Assembly (NCBI GenBank): GCA_017302455.1
Contig: JAFLDO010000013.1
Coordinates: forward strand, 1-64,000
Direction of reading: 5' to 3'
Length of the DNA stretch: 64,000 bases
Source of the DNA: Accumulibacter sp.
GTDB taxonomy: Bacteria; Pseudomonadota; Gammaproteobacteria; Burkholderiales; Rhodocyclaceae
Part shown: positions 41,209-49,295 of the stretch, piece after piece
How positions within the stretch are numbered: the stretch's first letter is position 1
Layout of the letters: the number at the start of each line of letters is the position of its first letter
Made by a program: the position numbers and the translations under genes
Notes under the pieces: model-generated
What the model saw: only the letters and a program-made list of their open reading frames with translations
What the model was told of the DNA's origin: nothing
Database searches by the model: none

Positions 41209-41916
41209 ATGAAAATCGGCACCTTCTTGTCAACTGCCACCCTCGCGCTGGGGCTCGTCGGCATCGGGCCGGCCCAGGCGACACCGTGGACGTTCACGAC
41301 TAGCGGCAAGATCTTTACGGGGGTTGACGGACTGGGACTGTTCGGTCCGGCTGACGGGAGTTTGGTTGGGCTTGACTACAGCCTGACAACGCGCCTCGCC
41401 GACCCAACCGCAAATGCCAACCAAGGATCGAATTCGACAGTCAGCCATTCCTACGGCTTCTCGTCGGACCCAGGGGGCACTTCAGCTGCCAGCTTTTCGG
41501 CAACAGTCAATGGTCATACGGTGACACGCGAGTTCGTTGTGCCCGACGGGAATTCAGCCTACGTTTACTCGTATGGCGAGGTCGACGGGAAGGTGGAGAA
41601 GGACGGTGGCCCTACCAAGTTCTCGGCGTCTCAACAGGTGTACAGCTTGTCCAACGACTTCGTGCCGGGTATCGGCTTGTTCCAGTCCATCGAGTATCTG
41701 TTCAAATCATCGGACGATAGAGGGTTTGCATTCTTTGACATCTTCAATTACGCGACAAGCACTGATGCTGCAAACTGGACAACGTTCGAGGGAACGCCCG
41801 AGAGGTTTGTCCTGAACGCACCCGCCGGCCCAACGACGACTGTGCCGGAGCCGACCGCGCTGGCCCTGCTGGGCCTCGGCTTCGCCGGCCTGCGTTTGGC
41901 GCGTCGACGCTGCTGA
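41209..41916 (+). CDS. Small PEP-CTERM sorting-domain protein
   Basis: A 235-residue exported protein: signal peptide (MKIGTFLSTATLALGLVGIG, cleavage near AQA), a beta-rich Gly/Ser/Thr body with no recognised enzyme motif, and a C-terminal PEP-CTERM tag VPEPTALALLGLGFAGL then RLARRRC. The tag is nearly the same as in the preceding large protein, suggesting the same exosortase handles both. It starts 110 bases after the large gene and is followed by a strong hairpin. Confidence 0.88.
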   Translation: MKIGTFLSTATLALGLVGIGPAQATPWTFTTSGKIFTGVDGLGLFGPADGSLVGLDYSLTTRLADPTANANQGSNSTVSHSYGFSSDPGGTSAASFSATVNGHTVTREFVVPDGNSAYVYSYGEVDGKVEKDGGPTKFSASQQVYSLSNDFVPGIGLFQSIEYLFKSSDDRGFAFFDIFNYATSTDAANWTTFEGTPERFVLNAPAGPTTTVPEPTALALLGLGFAGLRLARRRC

Positions 41917-41923
41917 GCACTGA

Positions 41924-41964
41924 CTCGTGAGCAGACGCCCCACGGCGGGGCATCTGCTCACGAG
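41924..41964 (+). terminator. Strong hairpin after the PEP-CTERM genes
   Basis: An 18-bp inverted repeat with one mismatch: CTCGTGAGCAGACGCCCC at 41924-41941, a five-base loop, and its complement at 41947-41964. It lies eight bases after the stop codon. There is no T-run behind it, so it may be a Rho-assisted terminator or an RNA-stabilising element. Confidence 0.65.
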
Positions 41965-42182
41965 CAAGGACAACAAGCGATCGCCACGCCGGCAGCGAGG
42001 AAAGACGCCGCATCGACTTGCCCGGCATACTTAGTAGTGCAAGCCGACCGCGCGTCCTGTTCACAACCCTCTTTCTGCTCGCCCTACTCGAGTACAGCCC
42101 CCAGCCTGACACGCTTCACTCGGCCGGCAGCGCAGCCACCGCAAACGGATTTGACGGTGGTCAACTGGGCATCAACCACCAG

Positions 42183-42489
42183 GCCATCCTCCCTGCCATC
42201 ACGCGCGTGGGCGATAACGTTCGTATCGACAAAGACCCGCTCACTGGCTCGCCAGACGTCCGTGCAGATCCTCACGTGTGGGCCAGATCGGCCATCTTCA
42301 CGAACCGCAGATTCAGGGGAAGGGCCGCGCGACAAGAAGTCCTGCATGGCGGCGGCGTACAGTCCTTCTGCTGGCTGGCACGCGCGAGGGTTTCTCCACC
42401 AGCTTTGAAACGCTGGTCTTGCTCCTCGCAGCTTCGATCCGCGCGCATCGCAGGGTCGATTCATCTGTGGTGATGGTCAAGTTGGGCAT
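42183..42489 (-). pseudogene. Decayed vapBC-type toxin-antitoxin locus
   Basis: The frame from 42489 begins MPNLTITTDESTLRCARIEAARSKTSVSKLV, the N-terminus of a VapB-like antitoxin, then goes out of frame. In another frame the typical antitoxin end AAMQDFLSRGP follows. About 90 bases later VFVDTNVIAHARDG (42195-42236) is the first strand and catalytic Asp of a PIN-domain toxin; the remainder of the toxin is missing. Both partners are broken. The antitoxin start codon coincides with the outer edge of direct repeat copy B. Confidence 0.65.
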
Positions 42490-43174
42490 TGCGATCTCCG
42501 GGGCCGTGTCTTCCGGACCCAATACAGCACTCGATCACGAAACCATGGGCAAGTCTTGCCGCGTAAACTGGCTAGGCCGTCGGCGACCTGCACCAGCGCA
42601 AGCGCGCAGTGAAACCGCCGGCCGCCAGATTCTCCACTTCGAAGCGTGCGTCGTGCAATTCGGCGATCCGTTGGACGATTGCCAGACCGAGGCCACTGCC
42701 TTCAGCGTTCGCCTCGCGACCGCGATAGAAGCGTTCGACGAGCCGCGGCAACTCGGTCGGCGGCACGCCCGGGCCATCGTCGGCGACGCCGAGCGACAAC
42801 TCGCCGCCTTGCCGACGGGCGAAGACGTGGATCCTGCTGTCCGCAGGCGTGTAGCGCAGGGCGTTGTCGAGGAGATTGCGCAGCACGATCTGCAGCAGTT
42901 CCGCGTCGCCGCGGACCAGCAAGGGCGAGCCGGCCGTCTGTAGCCGGATGTCCCTGGCGTCGACGCTTTGCAGGAAGTCGGCCAAGCCTTGCCGAGCCAG
43001 TTCGGCCAGGCCGACCTCGACCGGGTTGGGCAGTCGCGCGAGCGGATCGAGCCGCGCCAGACGCAGCAGTTGCTCGAGTACGCGCGTCGCGCGGTCGGCA
43101 CCGGCGACGATCTGCCTCAGTGCGTGCTGGCGGTCGTTGGCGTCGGGGCTGAGTTGGGCGACCTGTGCCTGGAT
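42487..43174. repeat. Direct repeat copy B (inside intact sensor-kinase gene)
   Basis: The partner of 36280-36967, same orientation. It covers the last ~600 bases of the intact kinase gene and the short stretch to the vapB-like start codon. Recombination between A and B would remove the intervening ~6.2 kb and leave an intact kinase gene. Confidence 0.9.
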
Positions 43175-43948
43175 CTTGACGATGGCCAGTGGCGTGCGCA
43201 GTTCGTGCGCCGCGTCGGCAGTGAAACGGCGCTCGCTCTCCAGCGTGTCGCGCAGCCTGAAGAGCAGCCGGTTGAGGGCGGCCACGAGCGGCTGGGCTTC
43301 GCTCGGCGCCGCGCGATTGGCGAGTGGGCCCAGGTTCTCCGGCGACCGTGAAGCGACATCGGCGGCCAGGTCATCAAGCGGTTTCAGGCCGCTACGGACC
43401 GAGTAATAGATCAGCAGCAGAAGCAGAGGGGAAATCGCTGCAATCGGCAACACCGACTGACCGGCAACCTCGAGCGCGGCGCGGTCGCGCAGGGTGATCG
43501 ACTGTCCCACCTGCACCCGGTAGTCGCCGGACGCGGCCTGCATGTTCAGCATCCGCCAGGGATGGCCGTCGTGTTCGATGACCGAATAGCCCGTCGCGGC
43601 CGACAAGGGGATGCCCGGCGCATGCTCCGAGCGCAGCAGCAGCGACCCGTCGGCGCGCCCGATCTGGAACTCGAGCGGCGGTTCGTAGAGATTTGCCTGA
43701 TCGCTGCGTACGGTTGCCAGACGCGCGGCGAGATCCGCCAGGTGACTCTCGTTGTCGCGCACGAGCGCCAGCAGGAGTCGGGCCGATTGCGCCAGATGCC
43801 CGTCCATCAGTTCTTCTGCCTCGTGCTGTGCCTGCTGGTAACTCAGCGCGCCGCTCAGTGCCAGGCCCAGCAGCGCGGCGATGCAGACGGTGCGCAGCAG
43901 GCGCCAGCGCAATGACCGGACCTGCGCGCACTGCAGCGATTTCGGCAT
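42572..43948 (-). CDS. Membrane sensor histidine kinase (QseC/PmrB-like)
   Basis: A 458-residue two-component sensor. Two membrane helices (about residues 15-36 and 160-180) flank a ~120-residue periplasmic domain; a HAMP-like linker follows. The HisKA box is FTADAAHELRTPLAIVK, and the ATPase domain has NLLDNALRYT, VADDGPGVP and GSGLGLAIVQ. Its start shares one base with the response-regulator stop. It is the last gene of a seven-gene operon. A truncated, nearly identical copy of its 3' half lies at 36365-36967. Confidence 0.92.
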   Translation of the reverse strand: MPKSLQCAQVRSLRWRLLRTVCIAALLGLALSGALSYQQAQHEAEELMDGHLAQSARLLLALVRDNESHLADLAARLATVRSDQANLYEPPLEFQIGRADGSLLLRSEHAPGIPLSAATGYSVIEHDGHPWRMLNMQAASGDYRVQVGQSITLRDRAALEVAGQSVLPIAAISPLLLLLIYYSVRSGLKPLDDLAADVASRSPENLGPLANRAAPSEAQPLVAALNRLLFRLRDTLESERRFTADAAHELRTPLAIVKIQAQVAQLSPDANDRQHALRQIVAGADRATRVLEQLLRLARLDPLARLPNPVEVGLAELARQGLADFLQSVDARDIRLQTAGSPLLVRGDAELLQIVLRNLLDNALRYTPADSRIHVFARRQGGELSLGVADDGPGVPPTELPRLVERFYRGREANAEGSGLGLAIVQRIAELHDARFEVENLAAGGFTARLRWCRSPTA

Positions 43949-44610
43949 CAGCCGGCGTCACCCAACTGGTAACCGAGACCGCGAACGGTGCGGATGAAGT
44001 CGGTCCCGAGTTTCTTGCGCAGGTGGTGGACGTACACTTCGACGGTATTGCTGCCGGTTTCCTCGCCCCAGGCGTAGAGACTCTCCTCGAGTTGGCTGCG
44101 CGTCCGGATGTGCGTCTTGTGGCTCAGCAGATCATGCAGCAGGGCGTACTCGCGCGCCGACAGGGCGATCGGCTGGCCATCCCGCAGCACCCGCTTGCTT
44201 GCCGGTTCGAGAACGACGCCGGCGTGCTCGAGCGTCGGTGTCGCGGCGCCGCCGGCGCGGCGAATCAGCGCCCGCAAGCGCGCCTGCAGTTCGGGCAGAT
44301 CGAAAGGCTTGGTGAGGTAATCGTCGGCGCCGGCGTCGAGCCCAGCGATCTTGTCGGCGCTGCTGTCGCGTGCCGTGAGGATGAGCACCGGCAGGTGATT
44401 GCCGCGCGCGCGCAAGTCCTTGAGGACCGACAGGCCGTCGCGCTTGGGCAGGCCGAGATCGAGAACGCAAGCCTGATAGGCGTGGTCGAGCAAAGCCAGG
44501 CGCGCCGCCTCGCCGTCGCGCACCCAGTCGACCGCGTAGTCTGCCAGCTTCAGACCAGCACGGATGCCGTCCCCGAGCAAGGAATCGTCTTCAACCAGCA
44601 AAATCCGCAC
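43948..44610 (-). CDS. OmpR-family response regulator (QseB/PmrA-like)
   Basis: A 220-residue regulator starting with GTG directly after the TPR gene stop. The receiver has the acidic pair in LLVEDDSLL, the phospho-acceptor in VLDLGLPKRDG and Lys in LTKPFD. The C-terminal winged helix has the usual LSAREYALLHDLL and VEVYVHHLRKKLG segments. By sequence type it belongs with QseB/PmrA, whose sites are paired CTTAA-like half-sites 11 bp apart; such a site lies upstream of the first gene of this operon. Confidence 0.93.
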   Translation of the reverse strand: MRILLVEDDSLLGDGIRAGLKLADYAVDWVRDGEAARLALLDHAYQACVLDLGLPKRDGLSVLKDLRARGNHLPVLILTARDSSADKIAGLDAGADDYLTKPFDLPELQARLRALIRRAGGAATPTLEHAGVVLEPASKRVLRDGQPIALSAREYALLHDLLSHKTHIRTRSQLEESLYAWGEETGSNTVEVYVHHLRKKLGTDFIRTVRGLGYQLGDAG

Positions 44611-45270
44611 TTACTTGCCTTCCTTCCTGACTTTGGCCAACAGGGCCTGGATCTCCTGGCGGCGGCCGCTATCGGCCACTTCGCGGCCCGGCCGCGGCGG
44701 CGCCTTGAGCGCCTTTTCCAGATAGGTGAGCGCCTCGCCAGTGCGGCCCCGATCGGCCAGATACTCACCGTAAAAGAAGTTCGGGTCAATACCGTCCGGG
44801 TTGATCGCGAGCGCCTTCTTGAAGTACTCCTCGGCACGCTCCTTGTCGCCAAAGCCGACCGGCCAGCCCGGCACCTTGGCATACAGCGTCGCCAGACTGG
44901 TGTACGCCGAACCGTTGAGGGCCTTGTCGTTCAGCTTCAGAGCCTCGTCCAGAAGCTGGCGCGCTTCCTTGGCCAGCGACAGCGCCCCGAGGCCGCCCTT
45001 GGCACCGGCCTCGCTCGACACGACGATGCCTTCCCAGATCAGCGGCTCGGGCATTTTCGGATTGGCTTCGACGATCTTCTTCGCCTGGGCGGCCAGCAGG
45101 CGATAGCTTTCGGCCTGCTGCTTTTCCGGCTGGCGATACTTGATCTCCGCCCACTGTTCCTGAATCGGCCGGATCAGTTCTTCGGGCGTTGCGGCAGCGG
45201 CCAGGGTAGTGCAGGCAAGAAACAGTGGCAGGGCAAGAAATGCGCCTGCCTGGCGGACGATGATGTTCAT
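44611..45270 (-). CDS. Exported TPR-type protein
   Basis: A 219-residue protein with a signal peptide (IIVRQAGAFLALPLFLACTTLAAAA) and helical repeats. Segments such as EEYFKKALAINPDGIDPNFF and TGEALTYLEKALKAPP are TPR-like. The ATG at 45270 follows GAAAGGA. Its stop TAA directly abuts the GTG of the regulator gene, so it is coupled with the two-component genes and with the upstream SDR. Possibly a periplasmic partner of the pathway or its sensor; the role is not known. Confidence 0.75.
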   Translation of the reverse strand: MNIIVRQAGAFLALPLFLACTTLAAAATPEELIRPIQEQWAEIKYRQPEKQQAESYRLLAAQAKKIVEANPKMPEPLIWEGIVVSSEAGAKGGLGALSLAKEARQLLDEALKLNDKALNGSAYTSLATLYAKVPGWPVGFGDKERAEEYFKKALAINPDGIDPNFFYGEYLADRGRTGEALTYLEKALKAPPRPGREVADSGRRQEIQALLAKVRKEGK

Positions 45271-45294
45271 TGGCGGAAGTCCTTTCACAGGAGA

Positions 45295-46086
45295 TCAAGA
45301 GGAGGAGGAGGAAGAGTGCTGTTTGATGATCGCCAGCTTGCCAGCCAGGCCGCGGTCGATGAGCGCGGGGGCGAAACCGTTGATCCAGGCGAAGAGGCGC
45401 TCCGGAAATCCGAAATGACTCTCGCCGTCGCCACGACGCAGGGCGCGCACGATCTGCCGAGCGACGTCTTCGGCGCTGTCGCTGTGGTTCTTCAGCGCCC
45501 GGTTCAACGCCTTGACGGGGTCGCTGTTGAGCGGCGTATCGATGGCGCGCGGCGCGATGTGGACGACCGACACCAGCGAATCGGCAAGTTCACGACGCAA
45601 GGCCTGGGAAAACCCGCGCAGCCCGGCCTTGGCCGCCGAGTAGGCGACGAAGCCGGGAAACGGCAGGCTGCCGAAGGTCGAACCAATGTTCACGATCGCC
45701 GCTTGCGGCTGTGCCTTCAACCATGGCAGCAGCGCGTGCGTCAGACGAACCGGCGCTTCCAGGTTGGTGGCGAGGACCCCCTCGATCGTCGGCCAATCCT
45801 GATTCTCGAACAGGCCGAAAGCGCCGACACCGGCATTGTTGATGAGGACATTGATGCCGAACTCGCGCGCGGCACCCGCCAGGGCGACGACTCCCGCCGG
45901 CCGCCCGAGATCGGCGCAGACACTGGCGACGCCAGTTCCCAGCGACGTCGAGAGGGCGGCCAGGCGGCCCTGATCGCGCCCGGCGAGCAGCAGTGCGGCG
46001 CCGGCGTCGTTCAGCTGGCGAGCCAGTTCCTGGCCAAGGCCACCACTGGCGCCGGTCAGGAGAATGCGGGCATTCTTCAAGTCCAT
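45295..46086 (-). CDS. Short-chain dehydrogenase/reductase of the acyl-modifying operon
   Basis: A 263-residue SDR: TGASGGLGQELARQLNDAG for cofactor binding, NNAGVGAFG, the Ser in NIGSTFG and YSAAKAGLRG at the active site. The C-terminus is basic/hydrophobic and ends in a run of six serines encoded by a short triplet repeat, which is unusual. Its start overlaps the haem-oxygenase-like gene by 10 bases. The operon setting suggests an acyl or fatty-chain substrate; this is inference. Confidence 0.83.
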   Translation of the reverse strand: MDLKNARILLTGASGGLGQELARQLNDAGAALLLAGRDQGRLAALSTSLGTGVASVCADLGRPAGVVALAGAAREFGINVLINNAGVGAFGLFENQDWPTIEGVLATNLEAPVRLTHALLPWLKAQPQAAIVNIGSTFGSLPFPGFVAYSAAKAGLRGFSQALRRELADSLVSVVHIAPRAIDTPLNSDPVKALNRALKNHSDSAEDVARQIVRALRRGDGESHFGFPERLFAWINGFAPALIDRGLAGKLAIIKQHSSSSSS

Positions 46087-46739
46087 GATGGTTCCTCGCG
46101 CGGCAGTGCCCGGAAGACATCGCCATAGAGTTTGTAGAAAACGCGCGCGCTGCGCAGCACATCGGCCTGATCGTCGGGCACCATGCGCGCGAGCAGATCG
46201 GCCAGATGCCGGGTGTGCTCCTGGTCCAGCGTACCGTGCGAGCGCAGGTACGAAAAAGCCGCATTCGGCAGTGCCAGCGCCTCCTGGATGCGATCGGCCG
46301 CCTGCAGGGCCAGGGCGATGCTGGTGCCTTCGAGAACGAAAACCATACCGAAGAACGCCGCTGGATTGCCGCGGTTGAGCAGGTCGTAGGCGTAGGCGAC
46401 CATGACTTCGGCCGGCAATTCCGGCTGGCTGTTGCGCACGGCCGCCGCATCGCCGCCGGCGGCGGCGATGTCGTTGAGGATCCATTCCTCGTGGCCGATC
46501 TCCTCGTCGATGTAGTCTGCGACCGCTCGCCGCAGCCATGCCAGACGTTCGGGCAGGCGGCCGCCGAGGGTCATCAGCAAAGGCGTCGTATGGCGAACGT
46601 GGTGATACGCCTGCCCCAGGAAGGCCAGGTAGCTGGCCCTGCTGACGCGTCCCTGCAGGCAGTCGGCGATGACCGGTGCCGCCAGCAGATGCGCGCGCTC
46701 GGCGGCTGTGGCAGCGATCAGTTGTTCATAAAACGACAT
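46077..46739 (-). CDS. Haem-oxygenase-like iron-containing redox enzyme (TenA/CADD superfamily)
   Basis: A 220-residue all-helical protein. Metal-ligand-like motifs are YHHVRHTTPLL, DEEIGHEEWILND and DQEHTRHLADLL, the pattern of haem-oxygenase-like diiron oxidases rather than thiaminase TenA. Relatives include the fatty-acid decarboxylase UndA and the pABA synthase CADD, so an oxidation or oxidative cleavage of an acyl or amino substrate is plausible. It overlaps the ligase gene by 14 bases and the SDR gene by 10. Confidence 0.75.
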   Translation of the reverse strand: MSFYEQLIAATAAERAHLLAAPVIADCLQGRVSRASYLAFLGQAYHHVRHTTPLLMTLGGRLPERLAWLRRAVADYIDEEIGHEEWILNDIAAAGGDAAAVRNSQPELPAEVMVAYAYDLLNRGNPAAFFGMVFVLEGTSIALALQAADRIQEALALPNAAFSYLRSHGTLDQEHTRHLADLLARMVPDDQADVLRSARVFYKLYGDVFRALPREEPSWT

Positions 46740-48222
46740 TGGTGGCTTCCTGATCAAGATAGAGTGCCGCCAGTTCGGCAGCATACTGAGTGAAGATGGC
46801 GCTGCGAATTGGTCGCCCGTTGCCGGTGGCCAGAGCGTTCGCTGCGCCGAACGGTGCGGCTGCGATCCAGCGCGCGACACGCGCGTAGTCGGGCAGCGCA
46901 GCATTGGCCCGCTGGACGGCAGCAGCCAGGCCGGCAGCGTCGACGCCGGGCGATCCGACGAGCACGGCGCTGAGCCAGGGCTTGCCGTCGCCGGCGACAA
47001 CCGCCTGGGCGATGGCTGGCTGCGCCAGGAGGACCGACTCGACCCATTCGGGGGCGATGTTGCGGCCGTAGGACGTGATCAACAGATTCCTGCACCGACC
47101 CGACAGATGCAGATGACCGTCGGCGTCGAAGCAGCCCAGGTCGCCAGTGGCGAACTCGCGCGCCGGCACGAGCGTCCCGGCGGTCTCGATCGGCGGCTCG
47201 CCGACGTAGCCGAGGAATGCGCGCGCAGCGACGCGAACTTCACCGTCGACGATACGCACGCCGACGTGGTCGAGGGGGCGTCCGACATCGTTGCCGTCGT
47301 CACCGGGGCGGTTGATGCTGACCACCGAGCCACACTCGGTCAATCCATAGCCCTGGTAAGCGGGCAAGCCGAGCGCCCGCGCCTCGCTCAGCAGAGCCGG
47401 GGAGACGCGGGCGCCGCCGACGGCGAGGTAGCGCAGTGCCGCTGGCGCGCGTTGCCCAGCCGCCGTCAGGAACAGGCTCCATGCCTTGAGCAGTTCGGGC
47501 ACGAGGATCAGGCTGTCCGGACGCGCCGCGTCGACTTCGCGCTGTAGCGCGGCCGGGTCGAAACCGGCCATGCCCCGCCATCCCAGGCGCTGCAGATCAG
47601 GCAGGCAGACTTCGGCACCGCGCAACAGTGGCGCGTAGACTCCGGCGCTGTTCTCGAGCAGCAAGGGCAGAGGCAGGACCGCCAGATGCCTGCGGATCGG
47701 CAGGTCGGCCAGGCGACTGGCAACGGCACGGGCGGTATCGAGCAGGCCGGCGGCGCTCAGGCATGCCCCCTTGGGGGTACCGGTGCTGCCCGAGGTGAAC
47801 GACACCTTGGCAGTGGCCGTGGGCAGCGACACGCTCACGGCCGAGCGCTGCATCCAGACAAGGCCATGCCACTTGCCGCCGATCGCGAACCCCAGATCCA
47901 GCTTGGCTATGCGTGCCGGCTGGTCGGTGAGGAGCGTGTCGGCGCCGCTTTGCTCGAGCGCGTGCGCGAGCTGCGCCTGGCTGAAGAAATCGGGTAACGG
48001 CAGATGCACGATTCCCGCGCGCAGGGCGGCGAGATCGGCGATCACCCACGCCGGGCCATTGTCAGCCAGCACGGCAAGAACGCGACTGCTGGCCAGCCGG
48101 CTGGCCAGCAGCTCGATCGCCGACAGCAGCTCCGCGGTACGCCAGGTCTGCGTCGTTCCCTGCAGGACGACCTCGTCCGGCGCTCTGGCGGCCAGTGCGG
48201 CAAACAGCAGATCGCCGCTCAT
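46726..48222 (-). CDS. AMP-dependent acyl ligase (ANL superfamily)
   Basis: A 498-residue adenylate-forming enzyme. Motif A3 is SFTSGSTGTPKG, A5 is YQGYGLTECGSVVSIN, and the hinge A8 region is GRCRNLLITSYGRNIAPEWVE. The expected catalytic Lys near the C-terminus (motif A10, usually NGK) appears as GNGRPIR, i.e. Arg instead of Lys. It would activate a carboxylic acid as acyl-AMP and pass it to CoA or another acceptor. It overlaps the hemolysin-family gene by four bases (ATGA). Confidence 0.85.
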   Translation of the reverse strand: MSGDLLFAALAARAPDEVVLQGTTQTWRTAELLSAIELLASRLASSRVLAVLADNGPAWVIADLAALRAGIVHLPLPDFFSQAQLAHALEQSGADTLLTDQPARIAKLDLGFAIGGKWHGLVWMQRSAVSVSLPTATAKVSFTSGSTGTPKGACLSAAGLLDTARAVASRLADLPIRRHLAVLPLPLLLENSAGVYAPLLRGAEVCLPDLQRLGWRGMAGFDPAALQREVDAARPDSLILVPELLKAWSLFLTAAGQRAPAALRYLAVGGARVSPALLSEARALGLPAYQGYGLTECGSVVSINRPGDDGNDVGRPLDHVGVRIVDGEVRVAARAFLGYVGEPPIETAGTLVPAREFATGDLGCFDADGHLHLSGRCRNLLITSYGRNIAPEWVESVLLAQPAIAQAVVAGDGKPWLSAVLVGSPGVDAAGLAAAVQRANAALPDYARVARWIAAAPFGAANALATGNGRPIRSAIFTQYAAELAALYLDQEATNVVL

Positions 48223-48821
48223 GGGCGCCGGCCGATCCGCTCGAGAGCCATGCGGATGCGACCAGCGACGACGATCGGCTGCGTGTCGTAATAGTGGCCC
48301 CAGGCGGCGGCATCGTCACCGAGGCGGGCGGGGTCGGCCGAGGCCAGCGCCAGCAAGGGCAGCCCCAGGCGGCCAAGAATGCCGATCAGTTCGCGGGTGG
48401 CGGTGAACACGACCCACTCATAGCCCAGGCGGTCGAGGTGAACGGCGAGAGCGAGCACCACTTGAGCCGTCCCGCCAGGCTTCTCGGCAGCCAGATTCCC
48501 GACTTCGACGATACGCTCACGGCGCACGCGCTGGTTGGCGAGTTCAGCCATGGCCTGCTCGACCGGCTGGTCGAGATAACGCTCGAGAAACAGCGCGTCA
48601 CTCGCCGCAGCACGCCAACCGGTGGCGGCGACTGTCCGGTCATGCTGTTCGAGGAGCAGCAGGTTGGGGGCAAACGACGATACGTCGGCGCCGTGGTGCC
48701 GCGCGAAGACCGTCCGGATGAAGGACTCGGTTTCCTTGCGCCGCGGTGAACCGACGACACTGTGGGTGACGAGGACTGGGCTGGAACGGCTGTCGAACAC
48801 GTCGCGTCTTGCGGTCTGCAT
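48219..48821 (-). CDS. Thermostable-hemolysin family (GNAT-like) protein
   Basis: A 200-residue protein of the family named after the Vibrio thermostable hemolysin. Typical segments are ETESFIRTVFARHHGADVSSF, then NLLLLEQ, YLDQPVEQAMA, VEVGNLAAEKPG and GYEWVVFTATREL. The fold is predicted to be GNAT/acyl-homoserine-lactone-synthase-like, so an N-acyltransferase role is more likely than pore formation. The start at 48821 (MQTARRD) is chosen over a longer frame. First gene of the seven-gene operon, with a PmrA/QseB-like box about 45 bases upstream. Confidence 0.78.
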   Translation of the reverse strand: MQTARRDVFDSRSSPVLVTHSVVGSPRRKETESFIRTVFARHHGADVSSFAPNLLLLEQHDRTVAATGWRAAASDALFLERYLDQPVEQAMAELANQRVRRERIVEVGNLAAEKPGGTAQVVLALAVHLDRLGYEWVVFTATRELIGILGRLGLPLLALASADPARLGDDAAAWGHYYDTQPIVVAGRIRMALERIGRRP

Positions 48822-48865
48822 GGCAGATCCCTGGTGAAGAATTGCCACCAGTTTGCGAGCTGATC

Positions 48866-48882
48866 CTTAAAGTCCTCTTAAT
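48866..48882 (-). promoter_or_regulatory. PmrA/QseB-type operator
   Basis: On the plus strand the sequence is CTTAAA-GTCCT-CTTAAT, two CTTAA half-sites in direct repeat with a five-base spacer. This is the pattern and 11-bp period known for PmrA/QseB-class OmpR regulators. It lies 45-61 bases upstream of the hemolysin-family start codon, and the operon ends with an OmpR-type regulator and its kinase, so autoregulation is likely. Confidence 0.65.
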
Positions 48883-49029
48883 GGGGCGAATCGCGGGAAC
48901 ATCATGGCAGACGCCTTGCTGGTGCCGGCAAGGGCTGTGCACCCGATTGGGGCTTGGCGCGCGACCGCCATTGACAATATTGCCTGGCGAAGTGGGAAGA
49001 GCGTGGCTCCGCTGCATCCCGCCGCGAGG

Positions 49030-49290
49030 TCAGGGACGGTCTGCGTCGGGCTCCGCCGGACGCCCGATCAACTCGCGCAGAATTCCGGCGACTGCCCAGA
49101 CCATCAGGGCAACGCCGGCAGCGACGGTAATCACCGCCGTTGGCGTACTGGTCGGGAAGTCGGGAATGAACAGCGTCTCGCCCCGGGCCAACCACAACGC
49201 ACCGCTCGCCAGGATCAGCATGCCGACGACATCGAGCAGCGCAAACAACAGCACACGCGGCGTAACCCGCGAGCGTTGGCGTGCCTGCAT
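49030..49290 (-). CDS. Small two-helix membrane protein
   Basis: An 86-residue protein with a basic start and two hydrophobic helices (about residues 13-35 and 51-72), then a short acidic tail. Not recognised as a named family. It starts six bases after the metG stop, so it is probably co-transcribed with metG. Confidence 0.65.
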   Translation of the reverse strand: MQARQRSRVTPRVLLFALLDVVGMLILASGALWLARGETLFIPDFPTSTPTAVITVAAGVALMVWAVAGILRELIGRPAEPDADRP

Positions 49291-49295
49291 ACCGC

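Noticed and set aside
42018-42473. Plus-strand open frame after the PEP-CTERM genes
   Set aside because: It is antisense to recognisable vapB/vapC remnants and has no start signal, although its first residues are hydrophobic.
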